Shown in pieces: positions 22,432-34,173 of a DNA stretch of 64,000 nucleotides (positions within the stretch are counted from its first letter, which is position 1; each line of letters begins with the position of its first letter). Under the pieces are notes generated by a model. That model did no database searches. It worked only from the letters and a program-made list of their open reading frames with translations, and had not been told where the DNA came from. Both the position numbers and the translations under genes were made by a program. The DNA lies in assembly GCA_030549175.1 (NCBI GenBank), contig JAUKUA010000002.1, forward strand, positions 4,154,001 to 4,218,000. The letters run 5' to 3'. Origin of the DNA: Lasiosphaeris hirsuta (Eukaryota; Ascomycota; Sordariomycetes; Sordariales; Lasiosphaeriaceae).

Positions 22432-23116
22432 TCCGGCTCGTTTGTGCGTAGTGTTTATGTATTACCGTACCGTCAAACTTCACATGCTACAGTGGCAGTT
22501 TTTCAAATCCAGCGTCGTCGATTTTCGGTCGTGTCGCTCGCGCAGAGCTCAAGGTAGAAACAATGACCCCAGATGCAAGTTGCAAGCAGAGGCGTTGGAA
22601 AGACCTGTCCCGCCTAACAAAATCCCAGAGGTGGGGTACATCACCTAGGTCAAAGTCAGGCAGGGCCTGTGCCCAAAGCTCCCGTCCCGTTTTGGGCCCC
22701 TTGTGAATTGCAAATTGGGTAGGGGAAAACGGTGGTGGGGTAGGCCGATCACGGTGCGCCTCTCCTGCCTGCAGCCCCGGCAGGGCACCTGGGCATTTTC
22801 ACCGTGGTCGGTTTCCCTGTCAAAAAGTAGTTCCAGGGCTCTTGCACATCACGAGGCACAGAATGTGGGATAATGATTACCGAACCGTGTCAATCTTGAT
22901 TGTCTATGACCACGATACCAGAACATAAACCAAGGCTAGTGTTATATCAAGCCCAGGTTTGGCAAACTCATGTCCAATCCGTCATTCCAAAAATCCACCG
23001 CTCGCGTTGGTATCACTCCCGCTTCCCAAGTCGCCATAGAAACGAAAGTCGCGCCAGAAAGCCAGAAAGCAACGAGGCCAAACTCTCAAATATCCGTCCA
23101 AACTCCCGTCTTGATG
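22432..23116. other. Intergenic region between prefoldin 3 and the frq 3' end
   Basis: About 700 bp that should contain the prefoldin promoter on the left. If an antisense frq transcript like Neurospora qrf exists here, its promoter should lie in this stretch too. No coding region is supported. Confidence 0.4.
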
Positions 23117-23286
23117 CTGTCGTCTACCATCCACTGTCGTCCACCATCCACTGTCATCCACCATCCACTGTCGTCCACCATCCGTTGTCGTCCACCATCC
23201 GCTGCCGTCCACCATCCGCTGTCGTCCACCATCCGCTGTCGTCCACCATCCGCTGTCGTCCACCATCCGCTGTCATCCACCATCCT
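23117..23286 (+). repeat. 17-bp minisatellite, ten copies, beside the frq stop codon
   Basis: Ten head-to-tail units of consensus CTGTCGTCCACCATCCG occupy 23117-23286 without spacers. Units 7-9 are identical; the others differ at one or two sites (G/A in TCGT/TCAT, terminal A/G/T). Because 17 is not a multiple of 3, the array is open in several frames and creates misleading ORFs on both strands. Its right edge lies 22 bp downstream of the frq stop, so it should be transcribed in the frq 3' UTR. Confidence 0.95.
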
Positions 23287-23308
23287 ACTATCAAATTCTC
23301 CCCGCTCA

Positions 23309-26236
23309 TTACGCATCATCTTCCATTGAGCTGTTATACCCACTCTCTGCGCCACCAGCAGTAGCAACCGAACTTCCCGTGTGCAGGAGCTCAGGACGCT
23401 GTCCAGTTCCTGCGCTTACTGCCACCTGCACTTCGCGGACTTTTCCACGCCCTTTGACACTCTTAGTCTCCGACATGACTACTTCATTCTTGGCTCCAAT
23501 AATCTCGTCGTCTGATTCATCAGATTGCAAATCATCAGCCTCAGGGTATGTGTTGTCTGAGAGATGAGGATTCGCCCGTTGCGAGATCAGGCTTTTGGAC
23601 ACCGAATCCTCCTCAAAGAGATCTCCAAGTTCCGAATCCATCTCGTCTTGTGACCCATCCGAGTCATCATCAGTACTGAACGGTGGGAAGAACCTAGCCG
23701 GTGGCGGAAGCGGGGCAGGCTTCATTCGCTTCAGCTGCCCACTCAAATACTTGAGCTCAACGCCGGTGAATGACCTCGATAAAGCGCGCGGCCGCGGAGG
23801 AGGTGATGATGTGCTCATTGATGCTAGGCGGCCAAGAACAGCCTCGGAAGGATCCTCCGATTTGGAACGATCCGCTTTAAGCACCGGCCGACGGGTAGTC
23901 ACAATCACGGCAAAGTGATCTTCCGGGATGACACCGCCAAGTCCACAGGCTTCCAAAAGCGGTTCAAACGGATGTACTTGAACTTCCTCCGGTTTGTCGC
24001 ACCATGGAAACTCAAGCTCTTCTTCATTAGGTGTGTTTTCGTCGTCCCTCCAAAGATCGGGCGGATTGTCTAGATCCATATCCATCGCCTCCGAAACATC
24101 CGCGCGGGCGTCGCTCAGCGGCCGGATGGCTAAAGAAGATCCAGAGAGTGTCCGATGTACCAGAAGTCGAACCGGACTTCTGACTGAATCAAGCTCTTGA
24201 CCGGTGGACGTCATGTACGTTGTTGGCGAATGATCACCAGGATCTCCCGAGAGGTCGATGCAAAAAGGCGCTCCGCTGTAGTATACAATGGCACCATCGC
24301 GACGACGTTTCTTCCGCTGCGACGACCCCGAACCGCTATAATCCCACTTCGAATGAACAGCCGTGTTGCCGAGATTGCTTTCTTCCACCGCACCCTCGGA
24401 TCCCGGAGAGGCAGTGCCTTCCAGTGAGGTTTCGACTGACGACGACTGCTGCACAAACATGGGCTTATAGTGGAAGCTATCGCCTGAGTTTGATATCTGC
24501 GGCCCAAACTTGCTCGAGCTTCCTCCCGACGTAACGTGTGTCTTCAGTCGCTTGCGTTGGCTGCCCCCATTAGACGCTTCTGTGTCATCGGTAGAGGGGC
24601 TTTTCTGCGAGTTCTCTCCACCGCTATCGCTGCTGAACTTAGTACCGTCAGTTCCTCCCCGCCAGCGAATCTTTCGCCCGTCAGGTGATAACTGGAATTT
24701 GGCGCTCTTTTCGCTGACCGCTGACCGGATGAAGCTTGGCGTGACATTTATCATATGAAGCTGGGCAAGGTTGCAGAGCAAATTGAGGTATACCCAACCC
24801 TCCGCGTCTGGAGATACATTGGAGTGGGTGGCCTTGTGACCAACCAAGAACTCAGGAGGGACAAGACCAAGGTGTCGGATATACTCCATATTCTCAGAGG
24901 GAACTTGGACGCGATCGGGGTCCAGGTCTTTAGGTCTGGTTGGGCGTTGTTCCGGCAGAGGCATGCCTGGAGGCGACGAGTTGTGTCCAGTCCGACCGCC
25001 ACTTCCACCATCACCGCTTCCTATACCATTCCCGCCACTCTCAGTTTGGTCCCCATTCGAGTTTGACGATAGATTGTCGCGTGAGCGCGGTTTCTTCCGG
25101 ACGATATCTAGTGATTGGATGCGGGCCTCACGCACCGCCTCCGCCGCGCGCGGGGGCGCCATAATCGTTGTAGAGTCTGTAGACCGAATTTCCGTGTTTG
25201 GCACCGACGATGTCCGGTGTTCTCCTCTCCCTGCCAGTTTACCAGTGAAGAGGTGTTCCAGACGCCGAACCACGAGCTTCTTCCTCTCCTTATCAGTGAT
25301 CACCAAGTGTCGGGGGAACAGGCCATCGGGAGTGTCGCGCAGATAATCCTCAACCTTGTTGGTTGCCACTGTCTTCGCCCGGGGTGCTGAAGGCCTGCCC
25401 AACGACAAGGAAGCCTTGGACGACTTGGGGGCATTGGAGTTAGCTCCGGCGGACATGGATGCATAAGCCGAGTCGACGGGCCGGGAGCGAGAGGATGATG
25501 ATGAGGCGCGCTTGGACATGGACTCTCCAGAGGAATAGAGACCTTTTCTTCCCGACTTCCTCCGGGAGGGTGCCTCACTGGAGCCCTCAAGACTAGCGGC
25601 AAAGTCGCGGAGAGTGGCCTCTAGCTCCCGCTTCTTTCGCTTCGGCAACCCGTGGACCTTGATTTCGAAAAGCTTTTCCTTCTGCATCATGTCGGGACCG
25701 AACTGCTTGTAGCGTTTCAACTCCTCCTTCAGGCGTTTGTTCTCGATGGTGAGATCGTCAATGACACTTCGGTAATCGTCCGCGCTGCTGCTATGAGTGA
25801 CAGTAGGTCGAAGATGGGTACCACGACGAGCACCGGAGCCAAATTGAAAGCCTGCTTCAGGACGAGAACCCCCCGACTCCCTCAACCCTTCGTTAGATGA
25901 ATCCGTCTCTTTCTGGAAAAAGGGTGGGTCGACATCCATGGAACTGGCGTCGAACGTTGCCATGGGGTTTCGATTTGACCGATCAAACCATTTCTTCGGG
26001 TCACTTGGCGCAGCAGACTCGTGGCTCTGGCTCTCGCCGGAGGAGTTTCTCCGGCTGGGACTCGCAACAATAGCCGGCGCATCGACCGGTCCGGCCGATG
26101 CCCGCCTGGTAGTATCGCGAGCCAGACGATGATGATAGAGCGTCACAGAGTTCTCGGGTGAGGTTCGGCGGGGCTGAGGGTGACCGCGGTCGGGTGGTGG
26201 CTGTGTGCCCTGAGACTTCTTGTTGCTACCTTCCAT
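23309..26236 (-). CDS. frq: Circadian clock protein FREQUENCY
   Basis: FRQ is the negative element of the fungal circadian oscillator. With FRH and casein kinase 1 it inhibits the White Collar complex and is progressively phosphorylated. This single exon encodes 975 aa, against 989 in Neurospora crassa. Landmarks in order: N-terminal GHPxPRRxSP block; Met100 in SSMDVDPPFFQKE, matching the short-FRQ start; coiled coil about 153-178 (DDYRSVIDDLTIENKRLKEE); basic NLS-like patch RRKSGRKG about 225; first CK1-binding segment LVVRRLEHLFTG about 321-332; FRH-interaction region around ENMEYIRHLGLVPPEFL; second CK1 segment in YLNLLCNLAQLHMINVTPSF; acidic Ser-rich PEST-like stretches; and a C-terminus with LLHTGSSVATAGGAESGYNSS. 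Many SP/SS sites fit CK1 control. I chose 26236 because it aligns with the long-FRQ start. Confidence 0.97.
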   Translation of the reverse strand: MEGSNKKSQGTQPPPDRGHPQPRRTSPENSVTLYHHRLARDTTRRASAGPVDAPAIVASPSRRNSSGESQSHESAAPSDPKKWFDRSNRNPMATFDASSMDVDPPFFQKETDSSNEGLRESGGSRPEAGFQFGSGARRGTHLRPTVTHSSSADDYRSVIDDLTIENKRLKEELKRYKQFGPDMMQKEKLFEIKVHGLPKRKKRELEATLRDFAASLEGSSEAPSRRKSGRKGLYSSGESMSKRASSSSSRSRPVDSAYASMSAGANSNAPKSSKASLSLGRPSAPRAKTVATNKVEDYLRDTPDGLFPRHLVITDKERKKLVVRRLEHLFTGKLAGRGEHRTSSVPNTEIRSTDSTTIMAPPRAAEAVREARIQSLDIVRKKPRSRDNLSSNSNGDQTESGGNGIGSGDGGSGGRTGHNSSPPGMPLPEQRPTRPKDLDPDRVQVPSENMEYIRHLGLVPPEFLVGHKATHSNVSPDAEGWVYLNLLCNLAQLHMINVTPSFIRSAVSEKSAKFQLSPDGRKIRWRGGTDGTKFSSDSGGENSQKSPSTDDTEASNGGSQRKRLKTHVTSGGSSSKFGPQISNSGDSFHYKPMFVQQSSSVETSLEGTASPGSEGAVEESNLGNTAVHSKWDYSGSGSSQRKKRRRDGAIVYYSGAPFCIDLSGDPGDHSPTTYMTSTGQELDSVRSPVRLLVHRTLSGSSLAIRPLSDARADVSEAMDMDLDNPPDLWRDDENTPNEEELEFPWCDKPEEVQVHPFEPLLEACGLGGVIPEDHFAVIVTTRRPVLKADRSKSEDPSEAVLGRLASMSTSSPPPRPRALSRSFTGVELKYLSGQLKRMKPAPLPPPARFFPPFSTDDDSDGSQDEMDSELGDLFEEDSVSKSLISQRANPHLSDNTYPEADDLQSDESDDEIIGAKNEVVMSETKSVKGRGKVREVQVAVSAGTGQRPELLHTGSSVATAGGAESGYNSSMEDDA

Positions 26237-29200
26237 TGCTCAAACATGTCACGCTTCACCTTTTGCTATTGGCCTGGTATGCTGATATGATGTTATCGCG
26301 ACTGCGCCTCTCGCGCTACTGCGCTTTTCACGCTACTTACCCTCGCTCAGAGGGCGGCGATGGGGTTGAGAAAACAGCAAATGCTGCTTTCTGAAATCAC
26401 AGGTTGGTAACCTGTGATGAATCGGACGGTCTGGGTGCAAGAAGACAATATCAGAACATTGCTCGACACCACTACACGCATTGTCAAGCGGTGAAGCTGG
26501 CGGCGAAGAATGCCGAGACGGTGGGGAGCGCTCCCTCACAGAACAGTGCCGTCATGGTCGGCGGTTGAACTTTCAATTCCAGCACGCCGAAGCCAGAGAC
26601 GACCTAAGAAGATATGCGAAGTGGAGAGTTGGGACGGCCGTGGGGAGGATTGCGCGACATGCAGACGGACAAACTCGGTGTTCTGGCTGGGAGAGGGCGA
26701 GCTCTGTCAGTGGGAGGCGATTCCAGGCCTGCCGTGCGACAGGCCCGTGAGCGAATATCCCGAGTTGACGGTAGTTGACCCACCACAACAGGGCTGGAAG
26801 AGCGTTCGTGCAGGGGACAAGGAGGCAGGGAAGCAATCGAGGAAGAGGGAGCTTTGGAGCGCTTGGGAGGGATACGATGGGAAACATGAAATGAACCGAG
26901 AACAATCGAACGAAACAAACGGGAGGCGAGCAGAAAATGGAGCAGGAGTCTGGCTTGGCTGAGGAAAAGAAAATCGGGACACTTACCAATTCTAGACGGG
27001 CTGTCGCTCACAGGGTGATAGGGACCGTTCGGGAATCGGTGTCGGCATGGTCGTCGCAGCGCAGATGGTGAGCGATGCTGAAATCGTGGAAGCCGACAAG
27101 TTTTTAGCAGGAAACGGGCTTCTTCTATGGCGAGAGGGCACACAAAACAGATGCAGCCATCCAGAAAGCGGCCCCAGGGCATCGAGATTGGGGCCGGGGA
27201 GCACTTTCTGCTGGCATGGCTCCCTTGGGGACCGTCGAGAGCCTTCGACGCGTTTTAGCTGCTTCACAGATGCAACATGATTTAGCCCGATCCTCGCAGC
27301 TGGCTCGCCCCCGGCGGGATCGAAGGGGATCGAAAAAGTTCAGGGTCCTCAGTCAACCCAGCCCAACCATTGGCTGCGAAGGTGGGGCTCCCATTGTTGG
27401 TGACAACAACAGTACCATCCAGCCCGGATGCGTGCAATTCGGATCGTGATATAAACAGCTCTACAGGCCCGTGATCTGACATTTGAGTCTCTTGCAGCAT
27501 CTCCCTACCTTTGCTTATCCAATTGATGTTTTAAACCATCTGTCGTGAATGCGAATTTGACAAAATCGCGCCGCCATCAATCCCACCGTTGCTGGCCACC
27601 AAGTCCTCTCTGTTACTGATCTACCAGCCTTGGCCCCGCTCGGGCCACGCCAGCGTGTCGGCAACCCAACCGACCAGCCTTTTCGATGTCTTCTCGATCG
27701 TTTTCCCTCTCACTCTCCTCGGGGCCAGATTATCGCACTGCCCGTTCGACAAAGGGGTCTTGTCCCTTGGACGTGTTGGCGATCGCCGGTTGAAACCTGC
27801 CCCCCACGAGCCGTTCTTCGACGGGCCGGCGGCGCTATTGCCTCCTCCATGGGTGTCCTCTGAAAGGTGGAAGCCCGACAGCCTCCACCTCAGTGCAATC
27901 CATGTCTCACGAAACTCGTGGCGGCGGCATCCGCCAGCTGCCAAACCGCTTTTCAATGGTCGTGTGTAGGTTCCAGGAGGGTAATCAACGGCGGCGTGAG
28001 GCTAGCTTCAACGCATTCTAACGTCATAGCCCACAGAAACCCATGTTCCTAGGCAGTCGTGGATTCGAGACGGTGTGGTGGCACGGCCTGCAATCATCGC
28101 GAATCTCAGTTTTGCACCGGGATCGAGCGGGCATGACGGGCACGGTTTGAAAACCTACCGTAATCCGGGCGCTACTGCGCATCCAAAGACAGCAATCTCA
28201 GGGGCTGGCCGTCAAACACGGAAACATGTCAATCAAAAAGGGCCTCCCAGGCTGGTCCGACACAACATGTGCCTAGCCTAAGGACATCTATGGATCCTAC
28301 TTCGTATGGACATCGAGACGGCATCGAGACGCCATTTTGAGGTGCCGACGTCGTACACCACCAGCGCATGTTCCGGCCGGCTGGCATCCCACAGCGATGG
28401 CTTCGATCGCAATTTCGATTCCACGAGATTCCATCTCCCCTCGCCGCCTCACCTGACCTCTCGTCCGTTGGCATTCAATGGCGGCTGCAGAGTTGCAGGT
28501 GGGTGGGGTGATAGCCCATCAAAATTGTCAATCACGGCACCAGAGAAAGCACCGGCAGGCCCCACCAAATGCATCTGACAGTTATTCCTTTTGACATTTT
28601 GTTTACTTGCTTGTTTGAGCTGCGAAAGTTTTCTTCCGCTTGGCTCTCCGAGTAGAATCTTACCTCCCAAGAGTCACAGGTTTTGGAGTGTGCTGCGGAA
28701 GACCGTACGTGTAGCTTGGCGCAGTCGGTGTTCTTGTGTGCCACAACAGGGACCCCGCCTGGATGCCCTACCAGTTCCCCGCTCAGCTGCAGGGACCTTC
28801 CAAGAGCGACAGGGTCTGTCTGCCCCACACTGACGTCAATTTCTCGACAGAGCCGACGTTCAGGGCTCGCGGCTTTCCACGGGAGAGAGTACTGAGGCAT
28901 CAAAGTGCCTAATTGCGGAGTTGAGTAAATCATCGACATTGTGATGCTGCCATGACACTCTTCGGAGTCGATAATAGCCGTTCTTGGACCATATCTGTGT
29001 CATGTTCTATCACAGCACACAGCTTCTCGATAATGATCTGACGCGACCTCCAGTAACAACGTGGCGTCACGTCGCACCCGAGACCACCCTTGTCCAGGCA
29101 TCCGGAGTCAAGATAAACGCAAATTTGCCGTCAACACAATTACCGCACACTGATAGATATCGCAGGGGCAATGTGCAACGGGCCGCCATGATGCACAGAG

Positions 29201-30695
29201 CCTCTGCCGATCCGTAGGATCCCTTGGACCCTGAACAAGGATATCTGCACACCGCCCAGGTATCTTAAAGAGCAACGGTTATTATGGTTGTTGGGCGTCA
29301 AGTTGGCGGCATTCGGACTCGAAAACGTATCTTGGCACAGTATGCCCTACAACAGATTTGGTTAGTGCAGTCCTCCGTTTTTTTCTTCCTCTCATTGTCT
29401 TGGGGGTCACTTGTTGCCCCTGGAAATTGCAATAAAGCCCGACGAATAGCACAATCCTCCGACTCATTTCCTCAATGTTACGAATGGCAAAACAAAGAAG
29501 CTTCAAACGCCAGCCAATGGAAGCCTCCAGCCTGTCTGACAACAATCCGTACTTGCCTTTACCTACATCTCTTATGTAAGCTGCGTGACGAGTCACATTA
29601 AAAGTCAACCCAGCGCTATGGGTACCGTTTTACGCTCCAACGCCCTATTTGTACCTGACACCGAAAGCGGCCAGACGCCTACCCTTCCATTTGTGCTTCG
29701 GCGCACTAGCCGCAGCAGTAGCAGCAACGGCGGCGGCAGAGCCTCATGCTTGTTCTCGAGTCCAAACAAAACCTCCAGCCCCGTTTATGGGCCAGGCGTG
29801 CACAGTTCTGGAGTGCAACGCTCTTCTAACCCGATTCCGTATCTGAACTTTTGCCACTCGGATACAAGTAGTAGGTCTGTAAAGTATAAAGACATCCTGA
29901 GATCGCGGAGCAGTTTATGTCACCATATTACAGGCCATCGTGACAACTATTGTCCTAGAAACACGCCTCAGTGGCATACTGATTGCGTTTCCCGAGTCGT
30001 CCCAAGAATACGGGTCCGTCCGCCGGCGTACGCGGTGAAACGGCATCTTCGATTCGCCGCTGATAGATCCATCACGTGGGACAGCACAGTGGCGATACCC
30101 TTGACAAACCACGCTGGCTGGCCATCTCCCGACTGCTCTCTCGGTAACACACATCTCAAGCCCGACGATCTCCAACCCCTATTACGTCTGGTGTGATGCG
30201 GTGCAACAATGTTGCGTCATTGGGAGCTGCACAACAGCTGTCACCGAAGGTGATGCCATACAATCACCGCGAAATCGGAGGGCACGTAGACAAATGTCAC
30301 GATAAATGCGTTTCTGGATTCCAGTGCAATCTGTGGGATTATACCAAGAAAGCATAGCGCGCCGAAGAGAGACTGCAAAATTGGTTATTGGGCTTCGTGA
30401 CGATTTCGGGCGTGGTAAATATATTCACCTTGGAGGGAACGAAGCTGTGAAACATTTCAGATCACCAAAATAATACAATCGATCGTAATGGAAATACTTG
30501 AGTAAGACCTCACATTAACTGGCGATGTGATAAGCACCTGCCTGAAGACGGCCCGCCATAGCGTACTTGACTATTGACATGGCGCCCTAGGTTGCAGCTC
30601 TCTAGCTCCTTCGCTCGGCAGTTATGGAAGGGCAATTCTAGTACTTTATACCCAACACAGACGGCATACTCGACAACTATCCCCCTGCTAACCGC
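26237..30695. promoter_or_regulatory. Long frq upstream region (4.4 kb) without supported genes
   Basis: In Neurospora frq has a leader of more than 1 kb with upstream ORFs and introns, and distal and proximal light-response elements. Here no convincing coding region exists between the frq start and the rrp6 stop. Short frames on both strands lack domains or codon regularity. Candidate White Collar-type GATC elements occur at 27316-27334, 27696, 28118 and 28395-28410. The part beyond about 29 kb is AT-richer and otherwise featureless, and includes the rrp6 3' flank. Confidence 0.45.
27316..27334 (+). promoter_or_regulatory. Tandem GGGATCGAA pair, candidate White Collar/light-response element
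   Basis: Two direct copies of GGGATCGAA at 27316 and 27326 are spaced 10 bp apart, about one helical turn, 1.08 kb upstream of the frq start. GATC-type (GATCGA) motifs are typical White Collar complex targets, and known frq light-response elements contain two imperfect GATN repeats. Location and arrangement fit a proximal element; binding is inferred only. Confidence 0.45.
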
Positions 30696-33520
30696 TCACT
30701 TCTTGAATGTTGCCGTCTTCCCAGCCTTGACATGACCCAGCTTCCGTGCACCCTTCGGCGCATTCCCAGACTTGTTCGTATAGGGATTAAAGGTCTTCTT
30801 CCCCTTGTACTCCTTACCATGAGCCCTAGGCGGATGCAAAACTGACTCGGCTTTGCCATAGTCGAACGGCCTCTCTTCATCCTCTTCTTCACCCTCCTTG
30901 GCCTCGGCAGCTTGTTGCTCCAGGGCCGTCTTCTTGGCAGCCCGGGCGGTATTCGCCGCAACTTTCTTTTCCCTCTCCAACCTTTTGGCTTCGGCCTTTG
31001 CTTCTTTCTCGAGTTTCTTAGCCTCCTTGTTTCCTTCTGTCTCAACCGCCCGCCTCAATTTCCTAGCCGCCTTGCTTTCCTTGGTAGGTCTCCCCACTTC
31101 CTCTTCATCGCTCGACTGGTCACCATCCTCGTCATCGTCCGCAACATCAGTAACGTCGCTCAAGCCTGCCTCTGGCTCGGTCAGCTCGTCCAGATCCATA
31201 TCATGATTGGATCCAGACTCAGCCTCAGCCTCAGACTCGGCATCCCGGTCATCAATCTTGCGTTTATGTCCGCCCTTGAGGGTGAATTCCTTGTCCACAA
31301 TCTTCCCCGGTGTCGGCATTGCAGCGGGAGGTTCACTCGCCACAGTGTTTTGGGGCTCCTTGGCTGCTGCGGCACTGCTGGATGCTTCCTGGATAAACTG
31401 ATGGTAAGTAGGAAGAACCTCTAGTTTTTCGTTAGATAGAACGGCCTTTGTCGACTCATCCCATACTGAACTCATAGCTATGTCTCCCCACAGTTGTGAG
31501 CGACCAGTCCTCAGCTCTTCAACCGCGGGGGCATTGGCGTTAACTTCAGGGACCGCCTTTGCCGGCTTGTCCAGGGCTCCGGGCGACCGGCGGAAGATGT
31601 CCATCATTTTCGGTCCATTGGCTCCGCTGGCCTTTGCTTTTTGAATAAGCGCAAATAGCTCCTCAAGGTTCACTTTGAGTGTTCTGGCATTGCTGTCGAG
31701 TAAGCTCCACAGGGCCTTTGGATCAGCAGGTAGGAGCCGCGCAACATCTGACAGAACCTGCTGTGATATGATAAAAGAGGTGCTTTCGTCCTTGCGGCGG
31801 GCCGTCTCGTCTCGCCACTGATGCAAAGCTTTGTACACAGCAAACTGTTCACCGTCGTATAGTGTAGGTGATTTCAACAGCGTGTTGTACCATCCACGAG
31901 AGCCGTATCCATTTGCCCCGTCGTAGTGAGTGTTTTCATACCGCTGTAGAGACACTTCCTTTGACTTTTGAACAACCATCTCGATGAGATCCTGTTCTGG
32001 GTTGCTACGGTTTGAGCGCTCCACAAGCTCATTGCGTACCATGTCATAGATATAGAGCAGGTAGTGAGTGTCAGACCGAGCATAATAAAACATCTCATCT
32101 GGAAGGGGTCTTGAAAAATGTCAGTTTATTCCTTCGATGCCGATTAGTTTGGCTCATTCAGCTCACCGGATACGCCAGTCTGCCAGCTGGTATTTCTTGT
32201 CTGCATCAAAGTCCACAAACTTCTTGAGAAGGAATGCCAAGCTTTTGCCTGGATATCCAAGGATGTCACAAGCATGATGAGTATCAAACAAACCAACAAC
32301 ATACAAACCGAGGTCTCTCTGAAGCCAAATGGCATCCATGAATGCACCATGAAGAACCTGGCGAGGTTAGTTGAAGTTGGTGATTTGGTGGTACAGTTGC
32401 TGCTTACCTTCACGATATTTGGGTCCGCAAAGACTTCGTTGAGAACCTCAAGCTTATGCCTCCATGGCACGAGGGTATCAACGATCCAGTCTTTTTCACG
32501 CGTGCTGATTTGCATCAGTGATAAGAGTCCTGTGTATGACCTGAAGTCATGGTGCTCTAGATCAAGAGCGATTTCTGTTGCCTGCTTCAGTTCCGCAAGC
32601 ATCTCAAGGACACCGTCGAATGTGTCGACCCAAATTGCCGTAGTCGTCTCAACAGGGAGATATTCCTCGGGTTCTCGCTTTTCGTATACCTGCGAGGGGT
32701 ACTGCATGCTGAGTATTTCGTGTTCGTAGGGATGCCTATATCTGCTGACTCCGTTAGTGGTCTGCATGGACTTCTTACTTCGAATCTTGCGCATCATTTT
32801 TTCTTCCCATTTCTCGTTTCCCCTCGCCAACTCCGTCCCTGTGTATACTTCTGATATGGTGGGAATAGACAAAGAAATTATGTGACCATACTGAGTATTG
32901 TTTTCCTCGTCCACAAATGTCACTAGGCTTTCCTCAAGAGAGAGTCTCGCATGTGGCTTCGTCGTCAAGAGTGGCTTCCATGCCCCAGAGTCGAAGTTGT
33001 TGACCTTCTTCTCAAAGGCATCTTGGGGCTTGAGGATATTGGCTCTCTTAAGTGACCAGTCGAGTCGGCTGTTAGTCGACTTTGTTCGTTTTGAGTCGCG
33101 ACCCTGAGTAGGTATTAGCACGGCCTCGCCAAGTGTCGAGAATGGGTTGCTCCGCACAGCATCCGGAGTCGGCGCATCCTTTCTCTTGATCATGCCCGTA
33201 TACTCATCCAGACAGGTGTCGGCCTTCTCTAGCAGCGAGTCGATCACATCGACAATGCCCCTCCAGTGAATATCCACATCGTCAACATCTTCCAGGGTCG
33301 ATACCCTCTGACCAGTCGCATTTCCAGCTGACTTGAGCAAGTCGCCAGCCAACTTCAAAAGGCGCTCACTCTTCTCGTCCAAATGGTTGCCGACGCCGGG
33401 ATTCGCGGTGCGCTGGAACTGGAGGTCCTCGTTCGCAAGCCTGTTCACTGTTCGGGTCGTGGTGACGAGCGCGGCCTGAACAGTTTCGCGCAACGTTTTG
33501 AAGTATTGCGATGAATCCAT
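30696..33520 (-). CDS. rrp6: Exosome 3'-5' exoribonuclease Rrp6 (EXOSC10)
   Basis: Rrp6 is the DEDD-Y exonuclease of the nuclear exosome; it trims rRNA and snoRNA and degrades aberrant nuclear transcripts. Exons 33520-32408, 32357-32167 and 32109-30696 give 905 aa. Introns 32407-32358 and 32166-32110 (GTAAGC/CCAG, GTGAGC/CAAG) lie inside the catalytic domain and join without frame loss. The N-terminal PMC2NT domain covers about residues 1-110. The DEDD residues lie in [16 protein letters not shown] (about 315), [32 protein letters not shown] and [15 protein letters not shown] (about 443). An HRDC domain follows ([15 protein letters not shown] through [15 protein letters not shown]). The C-terminal 250 residues are acidic then Lys/Ala-rich with basic NLS-like clusters, ending TATFKK. 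An in-frame extension to 33667 exists, but [12 protein letters not shown] at 33520 is the natural start. Confidence 0.95.
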
Positions 33521-34173
33521 CCTCGCGGGGGCTGTGATTTTGCTAGCAACGACAGCCTGAAGCTGGGGGTCGGCGCTTTCGTTGCGGCCAGAATCCGCAG
33601 AAGTGAGTTCGGATTTTTTTAGTCGATGCAGAATGGAATGCAGACAAAGTGCCCCACGACTGGGCAAACTGTGAAAGCAATGTACCGGTACTTCTTTTGT
33701 GGAGCTCTGTTGCTGAAAACAGCGCAGATCAATTGGTACTAAAAGTAGAGTGACCTCAATGTGGAGGCTGGGGTTGGGATGGGTTTTCAGGCCCGATAAG
33801 ATAAGAGGGTTGATCCCTGCCAGTCTCCTTCCAGATGTTCGGCTGGTGCGTCAGTCTGCAAGGTACCTTTCAGATTATTGTCGGCGCAGTACATTCGCGA
33901 AGTTCATGTTAAAGATACTCAAAAGCCAACGTCGTTTACTGTTATTTTTCGCTCACCACAATAGTGAACCAACTCGCGAAACACGGAAAGAGCCACAAGA
34001 CAAGCCCGGACAGGCTGACAACCTTAGCTAGAGCCAGGTAGCGCAAGTTTTGTGCTCAAGTTCGCCGTCGTCATCCGGCATTGAGCTTCAGAATAATCAA
34101 CCTTCAACCTCACACAGACACGTAACCACACATATCCGCACCTTGTTCGGAACTTCTGGATAGGCCAGCCGAA
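33521..34173. promoter_or_regulatory. Divergent promoter region of rrp6 and mdm35
   Basis: About 650 bp between two divergently transcribed genes. No coding region is supported. It should contain both promoters and 5' leaders. Confidence 0.5.

Noticed and set aside
22900..23367. Open frames on both strands through the minisatellite, such as repetitive HHPLSSTI and GWWTTADGGRQ peptides
   Set aside because: They exist only because a 17-bp repeat lacks stops. They have no start context or non-repetitive domain.
29585..30196. About 200-codon frame in the frq upstream region
   Set aside because: Does not begin with ATG at its stated left end, Ser/Arg/Pro-rich without domain, and overlapping frames of similar quality exist.
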